DNA of 64,000 bases from Hymenobacter properus (GCF_015694735.1 NZ_JADQDP010000004.1:310001-374000), one strand, 5' to 3'; shown: positions 16,774-25,245, numbered from the stretch's first letter. Notes: generated from the letters alone by a model not told the origin. A program made the numbers and translations.

Positions 16774-17391
16774 CTACTTCGCAGGCACGAAAACGACCTT
16801 CTTCGTTTCGAAGAACTCCTCTTTGTAAAAATCACTCAAATCCGTCACCCGGGTTTTGAGGCCGGATTCGGCAATTTCCTCTGCCAAGTCACCGCCTTTC
16901 AGATAATATAGGCCCGAACCGGGCGCGCCCTGCGGCTTGAAGCGGTGGGCAATCCAGGGGTGGAAGGTGGCGAGGCGGGCCACGGCGCGGCTCACCACGT
17001 AGTCGAACTTCTGGCGCAGCTGTTCGGCGCGGGTTTGCTCGGCGGTCACGTTGTCGAGGCCCAGGGCGGCGGCCATGAACTGCACGGCCCGGATTTTCTT
17101 GCCGATGCTGTCCACGAGGTGGAAATGTACTTCCGGGAACATGATGGCCAAGGGCAGGCCGGGCAGGCCGCCGCCGGTGCCCACGTCGAGTACTGCGCTG
17201 CCCTTTGGAAATTGAACGACCTTGGCAATGCCCAGCGAGTGCAGCACGTGACGCTCCACGAAATTATCCATGTCGGTGCGCGACACGAGGTTGATGGCTT
17301 CGTTGGTGGCCCGGAATTCGGTCTCGAGCTGCTGAAAAAGCCGAAGCTGCTCGGGCGTGAGCGCGGGGAAGTAGTGCTGCAAAAGATTCAT
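16774..17391 (-). CDS. rsmG: 16S rRNA (guanine-527-N7)-methyltransferase
   Basis: A 205-residue RsmG (GidB): N-terminal helices with QFQQLE-like segment, NLVSRTDMDNFVERHVLHSL near residue 35, then the SAM-binding motif VLDVGTGGGLPGLPLAI near 67 and DSIGKKIRAVQFM near 93, and SRAVARLATF near 134. It methylates G527 in the 530 loop of 16S rRNA; loss gives low-level streptomycin resistance in other bacteria. Monocistronic, between a family C and a family A repeat. Confidence 0.96.
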   Translation of the reverse strand: MNLLQHYFPALTPEQLRLFQQLETEFRATNEAINLVSRTDMDNFVERHVLHSLGIAKVVQFPKGSAVLDVGTGGGLPGLPLAIMFPEVHFHLVDSIGKKIRAVQFMAAALGLDNVTAEQTRAEQLRQKFDYVVSRAVARLATFHPWIAHRFKPQGAPGSGLYYLKGGDLAEEIAESGLKTRVTDLSDFYKEEFFETKKVVFVPAK

Positions 17392-17432
17392 AGGTGCAAA
17401 GGTGCACGGTTTAGTCCTTTGCTACGAAATAG

Positions 17433-17530
17433 AACGGTCATGCTGAGCGCAGTCGAAGCATCTCTACGGCAGCAGTAAATTAATTGCGTTGTGCGGTAGA
17501 GATGCTTCGACTGCGCTCAGCATGACCGTT
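17433..17530. repeat. Dispersed inverted repeat family A, copy 2
   Basis: GAACGGTCATGCTGAGCGCA at the left, complementary at the right (CTGCGCTCAGCATGACCGTT). Inner arms GAAGCATCTCTAC / GTAGAGATGCTTC flank an AT-rich centre. Located upstream of rsmG, between it and the sigma-factor terminator. Confidence 0.9.
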
Positions 17531-17562
17531 CCATACTTTTATCTACTATCTCAGTTTTCAAC

Positions 17563-17593
17563 AAAAAAGCCCCGACTCGCATCGGGGCTTTTC
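17563..17593 (-). terminator. Terminator after the sigma-factor gene
   Basis: AAAAAAGCCCCGA / TCGGGGCTTTT stem just beyond the sigma-factor stop; usable on both strands because of the A- and T-runs. Confidence 0.88.
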
Positions 17594-17597
17594 TTGC

Positions 17598-18221
17598 TTA
17601 AATAATCTGCTTGGTGTGCTTCACCATGTCATAGAGCAGCTCGCGGGCGCGGTGCAGCTGGGCTTTCACGGTGCCGAGGGGGGCTTTGAGCTCGGTGGCA
17701 ATTTCCTCGTAGCTCAGCTCGTCGAAGTAGCGCAGGCTCACGAGGCGCTGGTACTTGTCGGGCAGGCGGGCCACCACGTGGCGCATGATTTCGATTTTCT
17801 GGTTGCGCACGGCGTGCTCGGCCGGGTTCAGGTCGTTGTCGCGGAAATCGATGGTGATTTCGTCGCCGTTGTCGACCTTAATGGCCGAGTCAATCGACAT
17901 GGTTTTGATTTTATTCTTGCGAATAAAATCGATGCAGTTGTTCGTGGCAATGCGGAACAGCCAGGTGCTGAAGGCGTACTCCGGATTGAACTTGTGCAGG
18001 TTCTTGAAGGCCTTGGCGAAGGCTTCGATGGTGAGGTCTTCGGCGTCGTCCTGATTGCGCACCATCTTGAGCACCACGTGGTACACGGGCTTCTTGTAGA
18101 TGTGCATCAGCTCGGCGTAGGCTTTTTCGTCGCCGTGGTCCACAGCGGCCCGAATCAGCTTGAAGTCGTGCTTGGCTTTGGCTGAAAACTGCTTTTGGAT
18201 ATCTTGATTGTTTACTTCCAT
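17598..18221 (-). CDS. RNA polymerase sigma factor, ECF/RpoE-like
   Basis: A 207-residue sigma factor. Region 2 runs from YHVVLKMVRNQDDAEDLTIE near residue 48 through FSTWLFRIATNNCIDFIRKN near 84; region 4 is at the end (LPDKYQRLVSLRYFDELSYE and APLGTVKAQLHRARELLYD). The start MEVNNQDIQKQF overlaps the last codons and stop of the upstream glycosyltransferase gene (ATGGAAGTAA shared), which suggests coupled translation. An open frame runs further upstream inside the glycosyltransferase gene and is not used. No anti-sigma gene is adjacent. Confidence 0.94.
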   Translation of the reverse strand: MEVNNQDIQKQFSAKAKHDFKLIRAAVDHGDEKAYAELMHIYKKPVYHVVLKMVRNQDDAEDLTIEAFAKAFKNLHKFNPEYAFSTWLFRIATNNCIDFIRKNKIKTMSIDSAIKVDNGDEITIDFRDNDLNPAEHAVRNQKIEIMRHVVARLPDKYQRLVSLRYFDELSYEEIATELKAPLGTVKAQLHRARELLYDMVKHTKQII

Positions 18222-19348
18222 CGAAGGGTGCGGTTGAGGAACAGCGAGATTCCCAGGGCCAGGTAGTGGAAAAAATAAGCCACATCGAGCACCGGCAGGA
18301 GCCCGACGATTACGGGCTGCCCGAGCCGGCGGCTCAAACGGGCATACACGGCGCTCACGAACATCGTTCGGAGAACCCATACCACCGCCAAAGGTACCCA
18401 ATTGTTTGGCGAAAAAACTAGCGCGGCGGTGGCCAAATAGAACAACACGTTGGCCATGATAAACGTGCCGATGCGCAGGCGGTCGGGCATCCGGTAGGCC
18501 CGGCCAGCCGAGAGGTGCCGCCGTTTCTGATGCCACCATACGCGCCAGGAGGCGGCGGGTTCGCTCAGAGTGTGGGCGCTGGGGTCGGCCACCACGGCCA
18601 CGCGCTGGCCATAGCGCACGGCGTCCTGCACCATGAGGTCGTCGTCGCCGGAGAGCAGGCGCATGTGTGAAGCGTAGCCCTTAGTGGTGTTGAAGCAGGC
18701 GCGGGTGTAGGCCAGGTTGCGGCCCACGCCCATGTAGGGCCGCCCCCGCCAAGCGAAACTGAGGTACTGAGCGCCTGTAAGAAGCGTTTCGTAGCGAATG
18801 AGCTGGTTGAGAAAGCCCGGGGCCTGCACGTAGGCCGAAAAACCCAGCACCACATCGGCGTGCGCGAAGCCGCGCTGCATGAGGCGCAGCCACTGGTTGG
18901 TGGCCGGAATGCAGTCGGCATCGGTGAAGAGCAGGCGGGCAAAGCGGGTAGTTTTGACGCCGAGGGTGAGGGCGTATTTTTTCGGGGCGAAGCCGCGCGG
19001 CGTGCGCGTCACCGTTACCAAGCGTACTTTTTCGTGGTAGTACTGGGCGAGCTGCTGGGCGTATAAATAGGTATCGTCGTCGCTGCGGTCGTCGATGAGG
19101 ACGATTTCGAAGCCGGCTGGATAGTCTTGCTGAAGCAGCAGCGGCAGCAGGCGGCGCAGGTTGTCGAGCTCGTTGTGGGCGCAGACGACGATGGAAACCG
19201 GCTCCGCGTCGGGGCCGGGGGCGTCGGCCGGGGCTTCTAGGGGGCGCCGGGCGAAGGGCCAGAAATAGTAGGCGGCGTAAAAAAGCTGTACCAACACGCA
19301 CGCCAGCAGCAACCAGAAAATCGGGGAAGTGGGTATGGGTATCGGCAA
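18212..19348 (-). CDS. Membrane-bound family 2 glycosyltransferase
   Basis: A 378-residue protein: an N-terminal membrane helix (FWLLLACVLVQLFYAAYYF), a GT-A catalytic domain starting VSIVVCAHNELDNLRRLLP near residue 51, the DxD-type metal site LFTDADCIPA near 141, a GDDDLMVQDAV acidic motif near 233 and a QxxRW-like WWHQKRRHLSAG near 272, then three C-terminal hydrophobic segments. This layout is that of processive or lipid-linked GT2 enzymes making polysaccharide or glycolipid. Product unknown. It is the first gene of a pair with the sigma factor and divergent from tgt. Confidence 0.9.
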   Translation of the reverse strand: MPIPIPTSPIFWLLLACVLVQLFYAAYYFWPFARRPLEAPADAPGPDAEPVSIVVCAHNELDNLRRLLPLLLQQDYPAGFEIVLIDDRSDDDTYLYAQQLAQYYHEKVRLVTVTRTPRGFAPKKYALTLGVKTTRFARLLFTDADCIPATNQWLRLMQRGFAHADVVLGFSAYVQAPGFLNQLIRYETLLTGAQYLSFAWRGRPYMGVGRNLAYTRACFNTTKGYASHMRLLSGDDDLMVQDAVRYGQRVAVVADPSAHTLSEPAASWRVWWHQKRRHLSAGRAYRMPDRLRIGTFIMANVLFYLATAALVFSPNNWVPLAVVWVLRTMFVSAVYARLSRRLGQPVIVGLLPVLDVAYFFHYLALGISLFLNRTLRWK

Positions 19349-19402
19349 GGGAGGGGCGGCGTGAATGGACCGGCAAAAGTACGCGGCGCCGGGCGGCCGG
19401 GG

Positions 19403-19410
19403 TATCTTTG
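19403..19410 (+). promoter_or_regulatory. -7 element for tgt
   Basis: TATCTTTG matches TAnnTTTG. Transcription from here would place the whole family B repeat in the 5' leader of tgt. Confidence 0.55.
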
Positions 19411-19428
19411 TGCTTTAGTTGTGTGCGT

Positions 19429-19530
19429 CTGTCATCCTGAGCGCAGCAAGGACCTTATCACGCTTGGAGCAGTTGATTACTGCAAGCTATTCAGCGGTGA
19501 GCAGGTCCTTCGCTGCGCTCAGGATGACAG
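19429..19530. repeat. Dispersed inverted repeat family B, copy 1 (in tgt leader)
   Basis: CTGTCATCCTGAGCGCAGCA at the left, with AAGGACCT after it; the right arm AGGTCCTTCGCTGCGCTCAG continues to GATGACAG. It ends directly at an ATG at 19531. Confidence 0.88.
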
Positions 19531-19554
19531 ATGTCCAATGACCGTTCAGCCCGC

Positions 19555-20685
19555 ATGACCTTCGACCTTCTCGCTCAGGATTCCGCCACCAAAGCCCGCG
19601 CCGGCCGCCTCGAAACGGCGCACGGCACGATTGAAACGCCCATTTTCATGCCTGTGGGCACGGCCGGCACCGTGAAAGCGGTGTCGCAGCAAACCCTGAA
19701 AACCGACATCAACGCTCAGATTATTCTAGGCAACACCTACCACCTCTACCTACGGCCGGGCCTCGATGTGCTAAAGGCGGCCGGCGGCCTGCATAAATTC
19801 AACGGTTGGGACCGGCCCATTCTGACGGACTCGGGCGGCTACCAGGTGTATTCGCTGAGCAACACCCGGAAGATTAAGGAAGAAGGCGTGAAATTTCGCT
19901 CGCACGTGGATGGCAGCCAGCACTTGTTCTCGCCCGAGGGCGTGATGGACATTCAGCGCGTCATTGGGGCCGACATTATTATGGCGTTTGACGAGTGCAC
20001 GCCCTGGCCGTGTGAGTACGACTACGCCGCTCGCTCCCTGGAGATGACGCACCGCTGGCTGAAACGCTGCATTCAGCGTTTCGACAGCACCGAGGGCCTC
20101 TACGGCTACGAGCAGAACCTTTTCCCGATTGTGCAGGGCAGCACATTCAAAGACCTGCGCATCAAGTCGGCTGAGTTTATTGCCGAGCAGGGCCGGGCCG
20201 GCAATGCCATTGGCGGGTTGAGCGTGGGCGAGCCGGCCGAGCTGATGTATGAGATGACCGAGCTGGTGTGCGACATCCTGCCCAAGGACAAGCCGCGCTA
20301 CCTGATGGGCGTGGGCACGCCGGCCAACATTCTGGAAAACATTGCCCTGGGCGTGGACATGTTTGACTGCGTGATGCCCACCCGCAATGCCCGCAACGGC
20401 ATGCTCTTCACAACGCAAGGCATCGTGAACATCACCAACAAGAAGTGGGAAACCGACTTCTCGCCCCTCGACCCCGAACTGGGTGGGCACGCCAGCACGT
20501 TCTACAGCCGCTCCTACGTTCGCCACCTTTTCCAGAGCAAGGAGATGCTGGGGCCGCAAATCGCCTCGGCCCACAACCTGGCCTTCTACCTGTGGCTGGT
20601 GAAGGAGGCGCGCAAGGAAATCCTGGCCGGCACGTTTGGCCCCTGGAAGGAGCGCATGGTGAAGCAGGTGATGACACGTTTGTAG
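19555..20685 (+). CDS. tgt: tRNA-guanine transglycosylase (queuine/preQ1 insertion)
   Basis: A 376-residue TIM-barrel enzyme that swaps guanine-34 for preQ1 in GUN-anticodon tRNAs. Visible: ETPIFMPVGTAGTVKAVS near residue 22, the block LTDSGGYQVYSLS near 90 with the general-base Asp, MAFDECTPWP near 143, and FDCVMPTRNARNGMLF near 266 with the second catalytic Asp. Unusually, the usual zinc site CxCxxC after that block is absent: the aligned stretch reads PELGGHASTFYSRSY. An in-frame ATG at 19531 is possible, but it abuts the repeat; the 19555 ATG gives the family start. Confidence 0.95.
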   Translation: MTFDLLAQDSATKARAGRLETAHGTIETPIFMPVGTAGTVKAVSQQTLKTDINAQIILGNTYHLYLRPGLDVLKAAGGLHKFNGWDRPILTDSGGYQVYSLSNTRKIKEEGVKFRSHVDGSQHLFSPEGVMDIQRVIGADIIMAFDECTPWPCEYDYAARSLEMTHRWLKRCIQRFDSTEGLYGYEQNLFPIVQGSTFKDLRIKSAEFIAEQGRAGNAIGGLSVGEPAELMYEMTELVCDILPKDKPRYLMGVGTPANILENIALGVDMFDCVMPTRNARNGMLFTTQGIVNITNKKWETDFSPLDPELGGHASTFYSRSYVRHLFQSKEMLGPQIASAHNLAFYLWLVKEARKEILAGTFGPWKERMVKQVMTRL

Positions 20686-20711
20686 AACGATACTGTAGAA
20701 TAATAAAAGGC

Positions 20712-20802
20712 CGTCATGCTGAGCGCAGCCGAAGCATCTCGCGTGCGCAATGCAATTAATTACTTCAGCACACGAGATGCTTCGGCTGCGCTCAGCATGA
20801 CG
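20712..20802. repeat. Dispersed inverted repeat family A, copy 3
   Basis: CGTCATGCTGAGCGCAGCCG through the complementary CGGCTGCGCTCAGCATGACG; inner arms GAAGCATCTCGYGTG / CACGAGATGCTTC. Between tgt and the LptF/LptG permease gene. Confidence 0.9.
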
Positions 20803-20824
20803 TTCTAATCGTAATATCCCCAGA

Positions 20825-21904
20825 ATGAACATCCTCGACAAATACATCATCAAGAAATTTCTCTCCGCGTTTTTCTTCTCGGTGGTGATTCTCGTGTCGG
20901 TGATTTGCGTGATTGATTTCACGGAGAAAAACGACGACTTCATCCAGCATAATTTGTCGATGGGGCAAATTATTTTCGGCTACTACATCTACCTGTTTCC
21001 CTATTTCGCCAATCTGCTGTCGCCGATTACCATTTTCATTGCCGTGGTATTCGTGACGGCGCAGTTGGCGGCGCGCACCGAGATTGTGGCCATTCTGGCC
21101 AGTGGAGTGAGTTTTAAGCGGCTGATGCTGCCCTATGCGCTGGGCGGCTCGGTGGTGGGGCTGCTGATATTTGGGCTGATTGGCTGGGTGCTGCCGGTGG
21201 GCAGCAAGTCGCGCGTGGCATTTGAGCGGGCGTATATCAAGCTGCCGTACCGGTTTCAGGGGCGCAACGTGCACATCAAGATTGGCCCGAAAAGCTACGT
21301 GTACATGGAAAGCTACGACAACACGAGCAACGTGGGCTTTCGCTTTGCACTCGAAACCGTGGACGGCACCATCCTGCGCCGCCGCATGACGGCCGATGCT
21401 ATCAACTGGGATTCGACCAAGCACGTGTGGCATTTGTCGCCGCAGTTGGTGCGCACCTTCCGCGGCGCGCAGGACGAAACTCTGCAAACCATCCCCGCCC
21501 GCGACACCACGCTGAACCTCTTCCCGAAGGATTTCGCCAGCAATTATAAAATTGCCGAAACCCTGACGCTGCCGGAGCTCAACGCCTTTATTCGCACCAA
21601 GATTGAACGCGGGGCCGACGACACGCAGATTTACCTCAGCGACAAATACGAGCGGTATTCCTACCCCTTCGCCATTGTGGTGCTCACGTTGATTGGTGTC
21701 ATTTTGAGCGCCCGAAAGTCACGCGCCGGCGTGGGCGGGCAGATTGCCCTGGGCTTCGTGCTGGCGTTCATTTTCATCATTTTTGTGATGCTGAGCCGCA
21801 ACCTGGCGCAGGTGGGCAGCCTTTCGCCGCTGGTGGCGGCCTGGGTGCCCACCACAGTGTTCAGCATCATCGGCCTGGCGTTGTACCGGTACGTGCCGAA
21901 GTAA
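20825..21904 (+). CDS. LptF/LptG family permease
   Basis: A 359-residue protein of the YjgP/YjgQ family, the inner-membrane partners of LptB that extract lipopolysaccharide for transport to the outer membrane. N-terminal helices (LDKYIIKKFLSAFFFSVVIL, then LFPYFANLLSPITIFIAVVF), the conserved RTEIVAILASGVSFKRLM near residue 84, a periplasmic beta-jellyroll region (about 125-265) and C-terminal helices after DKYERYSYPFAIVVLTLIGV. Bacteroidota usually carry two such genes apart from each other; I cannot tell LptF from LptG here. Family A repeat upstream, an inverted repeat directly downstream. Confidence 0.93.
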   Translation: MNILDKYIIKKFLSAFFFSVVILVSVICVIDFTEKNDDFIQHNLSMGQIIFGYYIYLFPYFANLLSPITIFIAVVFVTAQLAARTEIVAILASGVSFKRLMLPYALGGSVVGLLIFGLIGWVLPVGSKSRVAFERAYIKLPYRFQGRNVHIKIGPKSYVYMESYDNTSNVGFRFALETVDGTILRRRMTADAINWDSTKHVWHLSPQLVRTFRGAQDETLQTIPARDTTLNLFPKDFASNYKIAETLTLPELNAFIRTKIERGADDTQIYLSDKYERYSYPFAIVVLTLIGVILSARKSRAGVGGQIALGFVLAFIFIIFVMLSRNLAQVGSLSPLVAAWVPTTVFSIIGLALYRYVPK

Positions 21905-21908
21905 TTTA

Positions 21909-22007
21909 GGGTAGGAGGGTATGGGGGTAGGAGGGCAAGAGTTGATTGCGTTTCTACCATCCTCACCCTTTCAACTCCTACCCTCCCACCCCCATACCCT
22001 CCTACCC
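21909..22007. repeat. Long inverted repeat, GTAGGAGGG-word, abutting the EamA gene start
   Basis: Arms 21909-21945 and 21971-22007 (37 nt each) are nearly complementary. The left arm is itself repetitive: GGGTAGGAGGGTATG then GGGGTAGGAGGG. The right arm ends immediately before a TTG codon that is the best start for the transporter. Confidence 0.88.
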
Positions 22008-22955
22008 TTGCTAAGAGACTACCTCAAGCTTCATTTTATTGTGCTCCTGTGGGGCTTCACGGCCATTTTGGGCAAGCTGCTGAGTTTGCCGTCGGTGGAG
22101 TTGGTGTTTTGGCGCACGCTACTGGCGGCTACCGGGCTTGCCGTGCTGCTGGTGGCCCGACGCATGCCCTGGCGTGTGCCAACGGGGCAGGTGTTGCGGC
22201 TGCTGGCGGTGGGCGCGCTGGTGGCCACGCACTGGATTACCTTTTTCCTTGCGGCGCGGCTGTCGTCGGTGAGCGTTTGTTTGGCCGGGCTGGCCACGCT
22301 GGCCTTGTGGACTTCGCTGCTGGAGCCGCTGCTGCTCTGGCGCCGGGTGCGCGGCTACGAGGTGGGGCTGGGCCTCATTACGATGGTGGGGCTGTATTTG
22401 GTGAGCCAAGCCGAGCTGGACCAGCTGCTGGGCCTGGGCGTGGCGGTGTTGTCTGCGGGTTTGTCGGCGCTGTTCAGTGTACTGAACTCCAAGCTCATCA
22501 AGCAGCATCCCCCGCTGCGGCTCACATTTTACGAGATGCTGGGGGCTTGCCTCAGCATCGTGCTGTTTTTCCCTCTCTATAGCCACTACTTCACGCAGGG
22601 CCGGGGACTGCAGCTGGCCTGGCACGGCTACGACTGGCTGTGGCTGGGTTTGCTGGCCGGCGTGTGCACGGTCTATGCCTTCTCCACCTCGGTTGAATTG
22701 ATGAAGCGCCTCTCCCCTTTCGCCGTGAACCTGACCATCAACCTGGAGCCGGTGTACGGCATTGGCATGGCGGCCGGCATCTACTGGCTGCACACCAAAG
22801 GCCTGCTGCACGCGCCGCAATTCAACGGGGAGCGCATGAGTACGGGCTTCTATGTAGGCACGCTGCTCATCGTACTCAGTGTGCTCATTCATCCGTTGGT
22901 GGCGAGGCTAATGAAGGATAAAGAGCCCGATTTGGAGCCAGCCATGCCGGTTTAG
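22008..22955 (+). CDS. EamA/DMT-family transporter
   Basis: About 315 residues with ten hydrophobic segments in two EamA halves (first half from FIVLLWGFTAILGKLL with the conserved VELVFWRTLLAATGLAV, second half from LGLGVAVLSAGLSALFSVLN with ..PPLRLTFYEMLGACLSI). DMT proteins export or import small metabolites; the substrate is not predictable. The frame is open to 21921, but that extension is the inverted repeat in translation. TTG at 22008 (LLRDYLKLHFIVLLW) gives the family's N-terminus. Its stop codon overlaps that of ispE on the other strand by 4 nt. Confidence 0.85.
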   Translation: MLRDYLKLHFIVLLWGFTAILGKLLSLPSVELVFWRTLLAATGLAVLLVARRMPWRVPTGQVLRLLAVGALVATHWITFFLAARLSSVSVCLAGLATLALWTSLLEPLLLWRRVRGYEVGLGLITMVGLYLVSQAELDQLLGLGVAVLSAGLSALFSVLNSKLIKQHPPLRLTFYEMLGACLSIVLFFPLYSHYFTQGRGLQLAWHGYDWLWLGLLAGVCTVYAFSTSVELMKRLSPFAVNLTINLEPVYGIGMAAGIYWLHTKGLLHAPQFNGERMSTGFYVGTLLIVLSVLIHPLVARLMKDKEPDLEPAMPV

Positions 22956-23773
22956 AGCCTGCCCTGCCACACGGTATGTGCACTCGGCCACGCTACCGAT
23001 GCCGGCTCGCCGGTTTCCCACAAGCCATACACGGCCGAGCCCGAACCCGATAAGCTCGCATAGGTAGCCCCTGCGGCATAGAGCTGCTGCTTGATTTCAG
23101 CCAGCACCGGGTGCGCCGGCGTGAGGGCCGTTTCGAAATCGTTGCTCACGGTTTCGCGCCAGGTACTCATAGGCTTGGCCAGAGCTTCGCGTAGCGCAAA
23201 TCTAGGCGACTGGGGTACAATGCGGCCGTACGCTTCGGCTGTGCTGATGTGCAGATTAGGGTATACCACCACGCAGGCCGTGCCGCTCAGCTTCAACTCA
23301 ATTTCTTCGAATACATCGCCCTTCTCCGCGGCTAACACGGGCTTGTTGCGAATGAAGAAGGCGCAGTCGGAGCCCAGGCGGCGGGCGTAGCTTTCTAAAG
23401 TCTCGGCCGAAAGATTCAAACCAAACAAGTCATTTGCTGCCTTTAACGCAAAAGCGGCATCGGCCGAGCCGCCGCCCAGGCCGGCACCGATGGGCACGAT
23501 TTTGTGCAGATACAACTGTACTGGAGGCAGCTGCGGAAAATCGGCCCGCAGCAACTCATAGGCCCGCAGGCAGAGGTTGGTGGCCGGGTCGCCGGGGATG
23601 GGGCGGCCGGTGAGTGTGATGCTGGTGGCTTGGCCGGGCGCGGCGGGCAGCATTTCCAACGCGTCGGTCCAGGGCAGGGGCACGAATACGGACTCAAGGG
23701 TATGGAAGCCGTCGGGCCGACGCTGAGTTATGTAGAGGCCGAGGTTGAGTTTGGCGTTTGGAAAAACGAGCAT
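22952..23773 (-). CDS. ispE: 4-diphosphocytidyl-2-C-methyl-D-erythritol kinase
   Basis: A 273-residue GHMP kinase of the MEP isoprenoid pathway. It shows the N-terminal FPNAKLNLGLYI..RRPDGFH, the ATP-binding loop VPIGAGLGGGSADAAFAL near residue 93, GSDCAFFI near 134 and the C-terminal ASLSGSGSAVYGL near 245. Family start is MLVFPNAKLNLGL at 23773; the frame runs further upstream, but that part encodes an inverted-repeat arm. Convergent with the EamA gene, the two stop codons overlapping. Confidence 0.96.
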   Translation of the reverse strand: MLVFPNAKLNLGLYITQRRPDGFHTLESVFVPLPWTDALEMLPAAPGQATSITLTGRPIPGDPATNLCLRAYELLRADFPQLPPVQLYLHKIVPIGAGLGGGSADAAFALKAANDLFGLNLSAETLESYARRLGSDCAFFIRNKPVLAAEKGDVFEEIELKLSGTACVVVYPNLHISTAEAYGRIVPQSPRFALREALAKPMSTWRETVSNDFETALTPAHPVLAEIKQQLYAAGATYASLSGSGSAVYGLWETGEPASVAWPSAHTVWQGRL

Positions 23774-23776
23774 CCT

Positions 23777-23917
23777 TGAGAGGGTTGAGTTTTGAGGGTT
23801 GAGGGTTGAGTTCTGTTTTGAAACCTCAATACGCCCCCGTTCCGGCCACAAAGTACCGAGTCCTACCTTTGTTTATGGCTGAGGCAACTCAACATTCAAC
23901 CCTTAACGCTCAAAACT
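23777..23917. repeat. Long inverted repeat, GGGTTGA-word family, copy 2
   Basis: Left arm 23777-23813 (AGGGTTGAGTTTTGAGGG, GGGTTGAG) and right arm about 23885-23917 (CTCAACATTCAACCC, CTCAAAACTCC). The right arm shares CTCAACATTCAACCC exactly with copy 1 at 8266. The left arm begins next to the ispE start; the right arm runs into the coding start of the sugar transferase. Confidence 0.82.
23864..23871 (+). promoter_or_regulatory. -7 element just before the sugar transferase ATG
   Basis: TACCTTTG matches TAnnTTTG but lies only 3 nt before the ATG at 23875, so a transcript from it would begin at or after that codon. Confidence 0.45.
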
Positions 23918-24543
23918 CCTTCTACGCCCGCTGCGGCAAACGCCTGCTCGACCTCGCGCTGGCCGCGCCGCTGCTGCTGCTCACGCTGCCGCTGCTGGCG
24001 GGCGCGGCGGCGCTGGCAGCGGCCCAGAACCGCGGGCGCTGGCTGTTTCGGCAGCAGCGGCCGGGCTTGCACGGGCGGCTGTTCACGCTCTACAAGCTGC
24101 AAACCATGACCGATGCGCGCGACGCCGCTGGCCACCTGCTACCCGACGCCGAGCGCCTGCCCCGACTGGGACGCTGGCTGCGCGCCACCTCGCTCGACGA
24201 ATTGCCCCAACTCTGGAACATCGTGCGCGGCGACCTGAGCCTGGTGGGCCCGCGCCCGCTGCTGCCCGAGTACTTGCCGCTGTACTCGCCCACCCAGGCC
24301 CGGCGCCACGAGGTGCGGCCCGGCCTCACCGGCTGGGCGCAGGTGAACGGCCGCAACGCCATCAGCTGGGAAGAGAAATTTGCCTACGACGTGTGGTACG
24401 TCGACCACCTGAGCTGGCGGCTCGACCTGGCCATTTTGTGGCGCACGGCCGGGCGCGTGCTGCGCGGCAGCGGCATCACGGCGCCCGGGCAGGCCACCAC
24501 CACCGCCTTCCGGGGTAGTCCGCCCCCATCCGTTTCTTCGTAG
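23875..24543 (+). CDS. Initiating sugar transferase (PglC/WcaJ-type phosphoglycosyl transferase)
   Basis: About 222 residues of the bacterial sugar transferase family: membrane re-entrant N-terminus (KRLLDLALAAPLLLLTLPLL), then LFTLYKLQTMTDARD, the LRATSLDELPQLWNIVRGDL block near 100 with the catalytic Asp-Glu pair, LVGPRPLLPEYLPLYS, RPGLTGWAQVNGRN and YDVWYVDHLSWRLDL. It moves a sugar-1-phosphate from UDP to undecaprenyl phosphate. The monotopic PglC-like size and the next two genes (acetyltransferase, aminotransferase) suggest diacetamido-sugar substrate. The first 14 codons coincide with a repeat arm and the promoter-like element, so the true start is uncertain. Confidence 0.9.
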   Translation: MAEATQHSTLNAQNSFYARCGKRLLDLALAAPLLLLTLPLLAGAAALAAAQNRGRWLFRQQRPGLHGRLFTLYKLQTMTDARDAAGHLLPDAERLPRLGRWLRATSLDELPQLWNIVRGDLSLVGPRPLLPEYLPLYSPTQARRHEVRPGLTGWAQVNGRNAISWEEKFAYDVWYVDHLSWRLDLAILWRTAGRVLRGSGITAPGQATTTAFRGSPPPSVSS

Positions 24544-24552
24544 ACGACGCCT

Positions 24553-25245
24553 ATGACCTCTCTGTTTTTTTCCGAATACGAAGCCGAAGAAACCGGCGCG
24601 CCGCTCGTCATTTTTGGGGCCGGTGGGCTGGGGCGCGAGGTGCTGCTGCTGCTGCGGCAGCTCAACGCCGCACATCCCATTTGGGACGTGCGCGGCTTCT
24701 ACGACGACCAGCCGCCCGCCACGCCCACCGTGGCCGGCCTCCCCTACCTCGGCACCGCCGCCGACCTCAACGCCACCGCCGAGCCCCTGGCGGTGGCCGT
24801 GGCCGTGGGCAGTTCGGCCGGCCGGGCCGCCGTGGTAAGCCGCCTCACCTCCGACAAACTCACTTTCCCGCCGCTGGTGCACCCTCAGGCCGAACCCGCC
24901 ACCTACCAGCGCATCACCATGGGCGAGGGCTGCATCATTCAGCAGGGCTGCCTGCTCACCTGCGATATTTCGTTGGGCCGCTTCGTGCTGCTCAACCTGG
25001 GCTGCACCGTAGGCCATGATGCCGTGCTGGCCGATTTCTGCTCCCTCATGCCCCACGCCAACGTGAGCGGCGCGGTGCAGCTGGGCGCTGGCTGCTACCT
25101 CGGCGCCAACGCCACGGTGATACAAGGCGTGGCCGTGGGCGCGGGCAGTACCGTGGGCGCCGGCGCCGTGGTGGTGCGCGACCTGCCGGCTGGGGTGACA
25201 GCCGTGGGTGTACCCGCGAGAGAGTTAAGAGTTAGCAACCCGTGA
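24553..25245 (+). CDS. Sugar acetyltransferase, PglD/NeuD-type
   Basis: A 230-residue protein with an N-terminal nucleotide-binding half (LVIFGAGGLGREVLLLLRQL near 16, DVRGFYDDQPP) and a C-terminal left-handed beta-helix of hexapeptide repeats (from about 120: ITMGEGCIIQQGCLLTCDIS, NLGCTVGHDAVLAD with the catalytic His, GAGCYLGANATVIQG, and GVPARELR). PglD and NeuD-like enzymes N- or O-acetylate nucleotide sugars or sialic acid. Nine nucleotides after the sugar transferase, so one operon. The stop codon falls within the outer arms of a nested repeat. Confidence 0.9.
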   Translation: MTSLFFSEYEAEETGAPLVIFGAGGLGREVLLLLRQLNAAHPIWDVRGFYDDQPPATPTVAGLPYLGTAADLNATAEPLAVAVAVGSSAGRAAVVSRLTSDKLTFPPLVHPQAEPATYQRITMGEGCIIQQGCLLTCDISLGRFVLLNLGCTVGHDAVLADFCSLMPHANVSGAVQLGAGCYLGANATVIQGVAVGAGSTVGAGAVVVRDLPAGVTAVGVPARELRVSNP

